Shown here: positions 19,342 through 26,995 of the stretch, piece by piece
Position numbering within the stretch: the stretch's first letter is position 1
How the letters are laid out: each line of letters starts with the position of its first letter
NCBI RefSeq assembly: GCF_026932795.1
Contig: NZ_JADPVH010000017.1
Span: 1 to 64,000, forward strand
DNA: 64,000 nucleotides
Origin: Paenarthrobacter sp. Z7-10
GTDB lineage: Bacteria; Actinomycetota; Actinomycetes; Actinomycetales; Micrococcaceae
Direction of reading: 5' to 3'
Position numbers and translations under genes: made by a program
Notes under the pieces: model-generated
The model's input: only the letters and a program-made list of their open reading frames with translations
Databases searched by the model: none
What the model was told of the DNA's origin: nothing

Positions 19342-19497
19342 CACCCCCCCGTGGCTGGGCAGCGAAACATGGCCGCTTGCGGATGCGTGAAAAAGCGGCT
19401 GCGTTGGCGCATCCGCGGACTGAATTCAGGCGTTATGTTGCGCAGAGTTGATTGTCGGGGCTGGCGCTAGGGACGCGTTGGTTGTGCAGGGCTGGCG

Positions 19498-20388
19498 CTA
19501 GCGACGCCAGGAAAGAGGAATACTGGCCGCTTCAGCCAACTGCTGGTCGTAGGGTTCAAAGTAGGACATAAGCCGTTCGCGAAGCTGCGGTTCCATCGGC
19601 TCACGGGGTTGCGCGTTCCAGGCCATGACCTTCTCCGGTTGCCAGCGGGGCAGGCCGAGCCAGCGTTGAATCTCTTCGAATTCCTCATGAGGCCGGGCAA
19701 AAAACCTGTCGGCATCCACCAGATACAGCCGGTCCTTGCCGACCGCCTCGTGGATTTTTGACACCTGCTCCCAATACCGGCTGCGGCCCAGATACGCATG
19801 ATGCCGGTGGGCAAAACTCTGGTAAGCGGGATCAGCCTGCATCTTTTCAACCTCACCGTGCAGGCGTTCCGGTTCCAGTTCCAAGGCACGCTCAAAGGAT
19901 TCCGTTTCAAATCCCCGGTTGTACTCATGCCGGTGGGCCGAATAGGCCCGGTCCACGGGGTCACGAAGCATCATCAGCAGCTTGACTCCCGGCAGGTCCT
20001 CCGCCAGGCGCGGTACGGCCAAGGGATGGTGAGAATAATAGCCGCTGCTTTCAAACGTGATCCGGCTGTCCGGAGCCGATCCGCCTGCAGTCAACGCCTT
20101 TAACGGAAAGTGGCCACGATACCAGCGCAGACCGCGATGATAGTTGAGGTCGAAGTAACCCACACCTTTTGATGCCGTGGGCCGGATTACCGAAGGGTGC
20201 TCCGAGAGCATTCGGTACAGTGTGGTGGTACCGCTGCGCTGAGCACCGATAATGATCAGGGACGGCAGCATGCGGAGCCCCGAAGTAGCCGTTCCCGTTG
20301 CCTCCACAGCCATGCGTGCCGCCTTCAACGCCCCAGGGGAAAGATTTTCCCCTGCCCATTGCGTTACCCCGCGAAGAGCCTTAGACAA
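19498..20388 (-). CDS. PAPS-dependent sulfotransferase
   Basis: A 296-residue predicted sulfotransferase, which would move sulfate from PAPS to a hydroxyl group, here probably on a glycan. The 5'-phosphosulfate loop GAQRSGTTTLYRML is at residues 48-61. The 3'-phosphate region LRDPVDRAYSAHRHEYNRG is at ~141-159. Both are intact. YxHHPLAVPRLAEDLPGVKLL is typical of heparan-sulfate-type bacterial homologues. The start is TTG at 20388 with AAAGGA seven bases ahead; it overlaps the upstream gene by eight bases. It is the last gene of the minus-strand surface-glycan series. PAPS could come from CysD/CysN/CysC encoded elsewhere in the window, and CysQ would clear PAP. The substrate is inferred from context. 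Confidence 0.88.
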   Translation of the reverse strand: MSKALRGVTQWAGENLSPGALKAARMAVEATGTATSGLRMLPSLIIIGAQRSGTTTLYRMLSEHPSVIRPTASKGVGYFDLNYHRGLRWYRGHFPLKALTAGGSAPDSRITFESSGYYSHHPLAVPRLAEDLPGVKLLMMLRDPVDRAYSAHRHEYNRGFETESFERALELEPERLHGEVEKMQADPAYQSFAHRHHAYLGRSRYWEQVSKIHEAVGKDRLYLVDADRFFARPHEEFEEIQRWLGLPRWQPEKVMAWNAQPREPMEPQLRERLMSYFEPYDQQLAEAASIPLSWRR

Positions 20389-21610
20389 GGAGTGTCCTTT
20401 CCCATTGAGACGTCACCCGGTCAAAGGCATGCAGCATCAGCTTGCTCTTAGCCACGATGCTTTCTCCGCCCGGTCCCTGTGCTCCGAGCAGATAGCGCAG
20501 GGTGATCGACGCCAGATAAGCGGCGACGACGACGGCGTCGCCGTCGTTCCTGTCCGCCAGCGCCGGCGCACCTAACGTCAGTCCGGCCAGAATTGTCTCC
20601 AGGTTGGTCCCCGCGGTGCGGACATGCCGGTTCAAAGCGTAGTGGACGCCGTCCATACCGGCCGGCACTCCCTGTTCAAAGCGCTCCCAGTCCCACAGTT
20701 GCAGCTTGCCCTTGCGCTGAGCCATGTTCCAGGGACTGAAGTCTCCGTGCCAAGCTCCCACCGGCAGGACCCGCTCCGAAAACTGGGACTCCACCCGGTC
20801 CAGACAATTTCGGTAAGCCGCACAGGCTTGAGTGTCCAGCAAATAAGCGTGATCCGTCCGCAATCGGCTCCACATAGGGGTTTGCGGCAACGGCACGGGC
20901 TGCTGCTCGAATGCTGCTCCCAGTTCTTCCAAAGCACGCTGGCGCATTCGCCCCAGACCAATTCCGCGGGCCCCAGGACCGGTGTCCAACGCGGACATGA
21001 CCAGCACGGTCATTCCCTCCCACGCGCCCAAATGGATCAGCGACGGAGGCTCGAATTGGGAGAAACCCCGGGAGCCGAGCACCTTGAGGGATTCCGCTTC
21101 CCGCAGCACGTGGGTGCTTGCCGTAGGCGAATCCCCCACCTTCACGAATGCGAGACTGCGGCCTTTCCGGTCGAAGACCTGCAGAACCGGTTTACGATTG
21201 GCCCGTGCCGGCCCCACACTCAAACTGACGCTCACTGGCTCAGAAAATACTGCTTCCAAGTGGGACACCAGGGAAGCTCCGGCGCCAGCGGCCAGCTGCA
21301 CCCGGTCCGGCAGTAATGCCTGCGCGGCGCCGACCTGCAGCCCCACGGACAATGCCAGCCGCTGCACCGTCTCGCGCAAGGAGATGGCGGCACTGTAACG
21401 GCGCATCGAGGCTGCGGCCGCCCGCGGATTCCCGGCGGGAATCAAGATACGAGGCGCGGCCGCATTCGGCACCACCAGAAATTCGGCGGATGGTCCTTTT
21501 GCTTGCCGAACCCTCCGACGGTGCCCTGTCAGGACTGCCGGTGCCGAATGCGGCCAAAGTTCTCCCACCGTGGCGAGCAAGGGTTGCATAGCCGTCTCTG
21601 CCTGGTCCAT
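20381..21610 (-). CDS. APH/choline-kinase-fold phosphotransferase-like protein
   Basis: A 409-residue protein whose C-terminal half has the aminoglycoside/choline kinase fold. The catalytic loop is GAWHGDFSPWNM and the metal-binding Asp is in LWDWERFEQG. The N-terminal ~180 residues match nothing I recognise. The ATG at 21610 follows GGGGGA by a few bases; the frame is open to 21868 but that extension would enter the hydrolase gene. The stop overlaps the sulfotransferase start by eight bases, so the two are translationally coupled. It may phosphorylate a sugar, alcohol or lipid head group used in the glycan. An antibiotic kinase role is less likely given the context. Confidence 0.75.
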   Translation of the reverse strand: MDQAETAMQPLLATVGELWPHSAPAVLTGHRRRVRQAKGPSAEFLVVPNAAAPRILIPAGNPRAAAASMRRYSAAISLRETVQRLALSVGLQVGAAQALLPDRVQLAAGAGASLVSHLEAVFSEPVSVSLSVGPARANRKPVLQVFDRKGRSLAFVKVGDSPTASTHVLREAESLKVLGSRGFSQFEPPSLIHLGAWEGMTVLVMSALDTGPGARGIGLGRMRQRALEELGAAFEQQPVPLPQTPMWSRLRTDHAYLLDTQACAAYRNCLDRVESQFSERVLPVGAWHGDFSPWNMAQRKGKLQLWDWERFEQGVPAGMDGVHYALNRHVRTAGTNLETILAGLTLGAPALADRNDGDAVVVAAYLASITLRYLLGAQGPGGESIVAKSKLMLHAFDRVTSQWERTLLV

Positions 21611-21705
21611 GCATCCCCCGCTCTGGCCGCAGCTGCGCGGCCGATGATTTGTCCTCAGTATAAAGTCCCGCCGCGCCTGCTTCCGGAGTGTTACTTCCCG
21701 GCGTG

Positions 21706-23244
21706 CTACTTTCCGTTTTTGGCAATCTTCAAGATGTCCCTGAACTGGTTCAATTTCTCGTCGCCAGTGATGGGCCACGAGGCGCCGTTGGAGTTCAGCG
21801 AGGTATTGAAGTAGGTGAACGCCACACCTCCAAATCTCTCCATATCCGCGTAGGAGCGCACCAACCACGATGGATCAAGATGCGCTGCCGCGTCCGTGTA
21901 GCCCGTTTCTGCGACTCCCCAGGACGTGTGGTGCTTGCTGGCAAAGGCACGCATCTGCGGATAGAAGGCGGTGGCGAAGTTATCCATGTTGTTGTTGGTC
22001 TTGCCGTTCTTGACGGTGCCATACCAGTTGTACGGATCGATCCCCACAAGGTCAACCAGTCCATCTCCTGGCCACATATTATCCATCGAATACTGCGGGG
22101 CGCCATGGAATTCATGCCAGCCGGTCAAAATCATAGTGAACGCAACATTATTGCTGTTGTTGTGCACGATCGGGGCAAGCCGCCGCTGCATCTGCACCCA
22201 ATCTGCGGTGTTGCCATCACCTTCGGGTTCGTGGTGGAACGCAACCCAGACCGGACCGTTGAGCTGTGCGAGCTTTTGGGTCAGATCCAAGGCCCAAGCG
22301 TCCCCCTTGCCGGCGGCCATCTCGGACCAGCTGTAGGGCAATTTGAAACTGATCCAGGGAAGTCGTCCCTGGGCAATATCCGCTTTCGCGGTGGCGACGG
22401 CCTTATCGACGTTTTTACCGCCCCAGTAGGTGCGGCGAATCTGCAACGTTCCGCCTATGCTTCGTTCAAAGGCCGCCGGATCCGAATTGCCACCGACGGC
22501 GGCGCCCACCAGGACGCCACAGGAGGGGATGCCGATCTGCGACGTGGTACAACTGCCTGGCGCGGGGCTGCCGACGACGGGCGGAGCCGGATGGTCGCCA
22601 CTGCGAACCGCCGGCACCTCTTTCATCGACACATCGTCGACCAACAAACCGCCCGTACTGGGGGCATCCCAGCCCAGGACATTAAGGTCCAGTTTCGCGC
22701 CGGTGGTGGACGTAGTCATGTCCAGGGTCACGTGCTGCCACGTCTGTGTGTCGGCGGCGAACGTAGTGGCATGAGTCAGGACGCCGGAGCTCGACGATTC
22801 CCGCACACGCAGCTGACCGGAAAGGGCCGTGCCAGCGGCTTTGACCCAAGCGCTGACGGCATAGGTGACGTTAGGGGTGGTCCGCAGGACAGTATTTTCG
22901 ACGTCATTGAGAACCACGCCTCCGGGGGCCGACGTCAGCAGTTCCACGGCCATTCCTTCATGACCATCAGGGACGGAACGCAGCTCCTGCACCGCCCTGT
23001 CGTTGGTCCGCCATCCTGCGGTTCCGTTCTCAAAGCCGCCATTGGCTGCGAGCTCGGGGCCGAAAGGTGCAGGTTCAGCCGCAAAAGCGGCGGTCCCCAG
23101 GTTGCCGGCGACACTGATCAGAGCCAAGGCCAGGATCGTAGCTACGCCATTGCGCCGGAACGCAACCCTTCGTGGTTTGGGGGTCGGGCGTACCTCGACC
23201 GTCGGAGTTGGAGAGGTTTGGTGGATTGCAAATATCTCAGACAT
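21706..23244 (-). CDS. Secreted glycoside hydrolase (GH26-like, clan GH-A) with CBM-like domain
   Basis: A 512-residue exported protein. The N-terminal ~60 residues hold a long basic region and a hydrophobic segment ending GTAAFAAEP, a likely signal peptide. Residues ~65-200 form a CBM4/9-like jelly roll (NGGFENGTAGWR ... LLVDDVSM). The catalytic TIM barrel (~225-510) has WVAFHHEPEGD, where the Glu is the expected acid/base, and WGVAETGY, where the Glu is the expected nucleophile, as in endo-mannanase-like GH26 enzymes. The ATG at 23244 is preceded by AAAGGAACT; the longer frame to 23340 enters the upstream inverted repeat. In EPS loci such hydrolases trim or release the polymer. Confidence 0.82.
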   Translation of the reverse strand: MSEIFAIHQTSPTPTVEVRPTPKPRRVAFRRNGVATILALALISVAGNLGTAAFAAEPAPFGPELAANGGFENGTAGWRTNDRAVQELRSVPDGHEGMAVELLTSAPGGVVLNDVENTVLRTTPNVTYAVSAWVKAAGTALSGQLRVRESSSSGVLTHATTFAADTQTWQHVTLDMTTSTTGAKLDLNVLGWDAPSTGGLLVDDVSMKEVPAVRSGDHPAPPVVGSPAPGSCTTSQIGIPSCGVLVGAAVGGNSDPAAFERSIGGTLQIRRTYWGGKNVDKAVATAKADIAQGRLPWISFKLPYSWSEMAAGKGDAWALDLTQKLAQLNGPVWVAFHHEPEGDGNTADWVQMQRRLAPIVHNNSNNVAFTMILTGWHEFHGAPQYSMDNMWPGDGLVDLVGIDPYNWYGTVKNGKTNNNMDNFATAFYPQMRAFASKHHTSWGVAETGYTDAAAHLDPSWLVRSYADMERFGGVAFTYFNTSLNSNGASWPITGDEKLNQFRDILKIAKNGK

Positions 23245-23334
23245 AGTTCCTTTGGACCAGATCGGTCCGGGATAATGACGAACTGTGAGACCCGCTGTCG
23301 TCGCAACTAACATGCTCGGGCTCTCATATGGTAC

Positions 23335-23355
23335 TGACAACCCTCTAAGTTGTCA
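23335..23355. promoter_or_regulatory. Inverted repeat upstream of the glycoside hydrolase
   Basis: TGACAAC (23335-23341) and GTTGTCA (23349-23355) form a perfect 7-bp inverted repeat with a 7-base spacer. On the minus strand one arm gives TTGTCA, which could serve as a -35. A second small inverted repeat, GCCGTG/CACGGC, follows at 23368-23386, possibly the end of the acyltransferase message. The 160-base gap here is the largest within the gene series, consistent with an internal promoter. Confidence 0.35.
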
Positions 23356-23404
23356 CGTTTTGATAACGCCGTGGAATGATCACGGCAGGACCCCTGAAAG
23401 ATGT

Positions 23405-24481
23405 TCATACCGCCTTCACCTCCTGTCCGGCCGAGGATCTCCGCGTCATTACGGACCGCCTTTGGCCTAGGATCAACGCTCTTCCAACTCTGGTTCGTCG
23501 TGCTGCTAATTCCACCGCGATACCCAGCAAGACGCCCGCCACCACCCCTGCCAGCATGTGCAACCCCACCGAATCCATGCCGACGCGGTTTAGGGCCATG
23601 CGTGCCGCGGCGGTACCGAAAACATGGCATGTGTAAATCGTAAACGAGAAGCCGCCAATGTAGGCAAGCCAGCGGACGCAACGATTGTTCAGCAGCAGGA
23701 CCAGGCAGGCCAGAATGCCCAGCACACCGGCGGTCACGGAATGACGCTCCGGAACCTTATGGATCAAACCAAGCAATCCGAGCTGGGTCACGGACAGCAG
23801 AAGAACAGCGCCGACGACCGCGCTGATTTTCATCCAGGGTTTCGCCGACCGCCAATCGAAGCGGGTTGCGGCCAAGCCCGCCAAGAAGAAGGGCAGGAGG
23901 TAAAGGCTCATCCGCAGTCCCAGTATGTTGGGCCACACCGGCAGTGCTGCGTCCGCGACCAACGCCGCCGACATGAGTACCAGACACCAGCGTGCCCGCT
24001 TCAGCAGGCCGTAGAGGTCCAGCAGCCCAACGACGGCGAAAACCGCGAAAATGGACTCCAGGAACCAGAAGTGCCCGATCGGGAAGATGTGCCAGAGGTA
24101 CCAGGGCACCACAGCCTTGACGTTGGTTCCCGGCACCAGCAGCTGCAGCAGCCCGAAAGCTGTGCCAATAACAAGCATCGGCACGATCACCCTGCGGTAC
24201 TTGCCGTGCAGAAAGGAACCGTAGCCGCCGCGGAGCGGTCGGAGGGCATAGACAAAACCCGAAAGGAAGGTGAACAGCGGCATCCTCACGTACACCACGG
24301 AATCCACCAAGTAGGACCAAGGATTGTCGTGTTGAAGCCGGAGTCCGTGGCTGGGGTCACTTCCTCTGACATGGTAGAGCACCACCAGAATGCAGGCCAG
24401 GCCACGAAGTGTCTCTATCGTCGCATCTTTTGCCCCGCTGGCCCCTTTGGTCTGCGGCACAATTGCGCCTGCAGCTTTCAT
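23405..24481 (-). CDS. Membrane acyltransferase (acyltransferase-3/OafA type)
   Basis: A 358-residue integral membrane protein of the acyltransferase-3 family, which transfers acetyl or similar groups from acyl-CoA to sugar hydroxyls. The N-terminal motif IETLRGLACILVVLYHVRGS includes the conserved Arg and His. About ten membrane helices follow, with MPLFTFLSGFVYALRP, the family F-x-S-G-F element. The C-terminus is an Arg-rich cytoplasmic tail. It lies in the minus-strand glycan series, so O-acylation of the exopolysaccharide is the likely role. No SGNH domain is attached. Confidence 0.87.
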   Translation of the reverse strand: MKAAGAIVPQTKGASGAKDATIETLRGLACILVVLYHVRGSDPSHGLRLQHDNPWSYLVDSVVYVRMPLFTFLSGFVYALRPLRGGYGSFLHGKYRRVIVPMLVIGTAFGLLQLLVPGTNVKAVVPWYLWHIFPIGHFWFLESIFAVFAVVGLLDLYGLLKRARWCLVLMSAALVADAALPVWPNILGLRMSLYLLPFFLAGLAATRFDWRSAKPWMKISAVVGAVLLLSVTQLGLLGLIHKVPERHSVTAGVLGILACLVLLLNNRCVRWLAYIGGFSFTIYTCHVFGTAAARMALNRVGMDSVGLHMLAGVVAGVLLGIAVELAARRTRVGRALILGQRRSVMTRRSSAGQEVKAV

Positions 24482-24563
24482 GGCGGTTCCCCCAATTGAT
24501 AGTGCGGTTTTCTCGTCCCAGGATTAGCGCAGATTGTGCTCTGCCCGGAGAACGATATGGCGA

Positions 24564-25916
24564 TCAGACGTTCTGGAGGCGAAACTCCTCAATCACCCGG
24601 GAGATGAACAGGGAATCCTTGGGCCGCATTTTATAAGTCGACAGCCGCTTGTTCTGAATCATGGACACGAATTCGGCTATGGCATAGCGAAGACCGTCGC
24701 CGGCAAACGGAAAATGGTAATTCTGGTCCCGGCGCGGATCTTCGAACCTGACATGGATGTCGGTGGTATTCCACCATGGCGCGGGAAGGTAGATGCTTCC
24801 GCCCGTGCCGGTGACGCTCAGGTGGCCCTCACTCCTGACACCGAGGCCCACGGTTATGGACGAGATGGCGTGCTCAAAGCGAAGATTGATCCGGCTGAAT
24901 TCATCCACGCCCCCCTCCGGAGCCGTATAGGTGTCGATGGACGTCCTCTCGGGTGTGGCATCGAGGATCTTCGAAATGGCCAGCAGTGGCGTGCTCGCCA
25001 GCTCGGTAACACTGCCACCATAGGGCGACATCAATTCGCGGGCAGGGCTTTCGGCGCGCCGAGTATACGTGGCATCCACACACTTAATGGTCCCAATTAC
25101 ACCACTCCGGGCGAGGGCCACCAGCCGGATAAACCCCGGGCAATATGCCGTGGTGATCGCCTCGAGCAGGACCTTTTGGCGTTCGTGGGCGAGGCTGTAC
25201 AGGAACTCGGTTTGCATCGCGTTGAGCGTCATGGGTTTTTCGGAAAGGACGTGGACACCGTTCTCCAACGCCGCCTTGATCTGCTCGAAGTGGAATTCAT
25301 GCGGGCTTGCGATATAGACAGCATCCACGCTGTCCAAAAACGCGGGATAGTCGCAAAAGTGCTGATGGACACCGTTGTTTTCCGCGAAGATCTGCGCAGC
25401 GGAGGCTCTCGGGTTATATACCGACTCGAATTCCAATCCACTGACCTTCAGCGCCTCGGGAATGAAGCTGTTAGTGACTCGCCCTGTTCCCACCACGCCC
25501 AGCCGGGTTATGCCCAACGTTTCCGCCCGCAACTGTGTGCTGGAGACGCCGGCCGTACGTTCCAGGTATACGACTTTACAGAAGTCATTGAGGTAGTCGA
25601 ACTTGCCCAACCAATCCGAACCGATGGCAAAAATGTCCGCATTGTGCTGCTGAATGTCATTGATTTTCTGACCCTCATAGTCTTCAATGATGATTTCGTC
25701 CGCCAGCCCTGTGGCCTGGACATTTGCGATCCTGGTCATGACGTTGTCCCGGACATTCAGCTTTCCACGGGTTTCGTCATACTGATCCGTGGTGACGCCA
25801 ACAATGAGGTAGTCTCCCAAATCTTTCGCTCGCTGCAGGAGCTTAACATGGCCACCGTGTAACAAATCAAAGGTGCCGTAAGTAATGACTCTTATTGGAG
25901 CTTCGGTGCCATTCAT
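24564..25916 (-). CDS. Cytidylyltransferase-Gfo/Idh/MocA oxidoreductase fusion
   Basis: A 450-residue two-domain protein. Residues ~8-135 are a TagD-type nucleotidyltransferase (VITYGTFDLLHGGHVKLL with the HxGH-like element, then GVTTDQYDETRGK and a RTAGVSSTQLR end), the fold that makes CDP-glycerol or CDP-ribitol. Residues ~140-450 are a Gfo/Idh/MocA dehydrogenase: LGVVGTGRVTNSFIPEAL binds NAD(P), and SPHEFHFEQIKAALENGVHVLSEKPM holds the EKP motif. The ATG at 25916 starts directly before the first domain, with AGGAAG nine bases ahead. A single chain could oxidise or reduce a polyol and activate it to a CDP derivative. A TagF-like transferase is encoded at 36974. The exact substrate is unknown. 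Confidence 0.85.
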   Translation of the reverse strand: MNGTEAPIRVITYGTFDLLHGGHVKLLQRAKDLGDYLIVGVTTDQYDETRGKLNVRDNVMTRIANVQATGLADEIIIEDYEGQKINDIQQHNADIFAIGSDWLGKFDYLNDFCKVVYLERTAGVSSTQLRAETLGITRLGVVGTGRVTNSFIPEALKVSGLEFESVYNPRASAAQIFAENNGVHQHFCDYPAFLDSVDAVYIASPHEFHFEQIKAALENGVHVLSEKPMTLNAMQTEFLYSLAHERQKVLLEAITTAYCPGFIRLVALARSGVIGTIKCVDATYTRRAESPARELMSPYGGSVTELASTPLLAISKILDATPERTSIDTYTAPEGGVDEFSRINLRFEHAISSITVGLGVRSEGHLSVTGTGGSIYLPAPWWNTTDIHVRFEDPRRDQNYHFPFAGDGLRYAIAEFVSMIQNKRLSTYKMRPKDSLFISRVIEEFRLQNV

Positions 25917-26016
25917 CGGGTTGACTTCCTGTGCGACGGGAAAAATTTGTTTGAAAATCTGCTGCCTCGATTGGCGCAAAAATGCGGTGGCAGCCACAAC
26001 CGCGCTGCCGGCAGGG

Positions 26017-26994
26017 TCATGGCGTGCAGCTCAGGGCGTCCTCGGCACTCTGCAGGGATGCCAGCCCTTGGCTGGCATATTTCTGCGCATCAGCGCCCAT
26101 GCCGTCGTCGTATGCCGCCAGCGAGGTACTCCATTGCCGGCGGACATCACTCAACCGCTGCAGAATCGGGGAGTATTTATCGCCGGTATCCAACGATTCG
26201 ACGGTTCCTTCCAAGTCGTCCAACTTGACGATCAGCACGCGGAAACCAGATGGTCCCGCCGTTCGTCCTGAGGTCCGGTACGTGGCGAGGGTGGTCTTGA
26301 GGGAACTGCAATCTGTCGCTGCCTTGGTGGGCAGGACAACCGGCGCATCGGCAGCGCCCGCAACGTCGCCCGGTCGTGGACGGGTATCGGCCGCTGCGAC
26401 GGTGGGCCTGCTTGAACTGGTGGCGGGTGCGGCGGCGGGCGGAGCTGCTGCAGCCTTTGCGGGTGCGGCGGCGGGCGGAGCTGCTGCAGCCTTTGCGGGT
26501 GCGGCGGCGGGCGGAGCTGCTGCAGCCTTTGCGGGACTGGTGGCGGGCGGAGCTGCTGCAGCCTTTGCAGGTGCGGCGGCGGGCGGAGCTGCCGCAGCCT
26601 TTGCGGTTGCGGCAGCAGGAGCGGCGACGCCGGCGCCCGCGGCTTTCGACGGAGCCGCAGCTTTGATGGTGGCGGCGGCCGGCGCTGACACAGTGGCACC
26701 TTCCCCCACGGATCCGGAGGAGAGCGCCGTTCCGGAGGCGTTTCCAGCCGCGTTGAACCAGATACCAGATCCGAGGGCTGCCGCCACAACGGCTGTCAGA
26801 ATCACCTGTGGAAATTTCCGGGCCATCGCAGGTCTCCTTGCTTGATTTTTGTCGGTGCTGGTCTTGTCGGTGCTGGTCTTGTCGGTGCTGGTCTTGTCGG
26901 TGCTGGTCTTGTCGGTGCTGGTGCGGGCAGTGTTTTCCCTGATGTCACGGTTTGGGCCAATGTAATTTGGACCAAAGTCAGGCAGGTCAGGCAT
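26017..26994 (-). CDS. Ala/Pro-rich membrane-anchored protein
   Basis: As annotated from 26994 the protein has 325 residues: an STDKT repeat N-terminus (~25-50), a membrane segment (~62-80, VILTAVVAAALGSGIWF), a long Ala/Pro/Lys stalk with AKAAAAPPAAAP repeats (~125-195), and an extracytoplasmic helical domain (~230-325) with two cysteines (TDCSS and ALSC) that could form a disulfide. Two starts are credible: ATG 26994, one base after the surface-protein stop (TGACATG) with GGGAG ahead, and ATG 26826 (MARKFPQ...), with AAGGAGA ahead. The second would leave the 15-base repeats untranslated. No family was recognised. Position directly after surface protein 2 suggests a partner or anchor. Confidence 0.7.
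   Translation of the reverse strand: MPDLPDFGPNYIGPNRDIRENTARTSTDKTSTDKTSTDKTSTDKTSTDKNQARRPAMARKFPQVILTAVVAAALGSGIWFNAAGNASGTALSSGSVGEGATVSAPAAATIKAAAPSKAAGAGVAAPAAATAKAAAAPPAAAPAKAAAAPPATSPAKAAAAPPAAAPAKAAAAPPAAAPAKAAAAPPAAAPATSSSRPTVAAADTRPRPGDVAGAADAPVVLPTKAATDCSSLKTTLATYRTSGRTAGPSGFRVLIVKLDDLEGTVESLDTGDKYSPILQRLSDVRRQWSTSLAAYDDGMGADAQKYASQGLASLQSAEDALSCTP
26851..26922. repeat. 15-base tandem repeat
   Basis: GTCGGTGCTGGTCTT is present in four perfect copies from 26851 to 26910, plus a partial fifth. It encodes the STDKT repeats if translation starts at 26994, or lies in the leader if it starts at 26826. Copy number may vary by slippage. Confidence 0.85.
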
Positions 26995-26995
26995 G

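Noticed and set aside
20381-21610. Possible aminoglycoside resistance gene
   Set aside because: The APH fold is shared by many sugar and lipid kinases; the coupled sulfotransferase and EPS context argue for a metabolic role.
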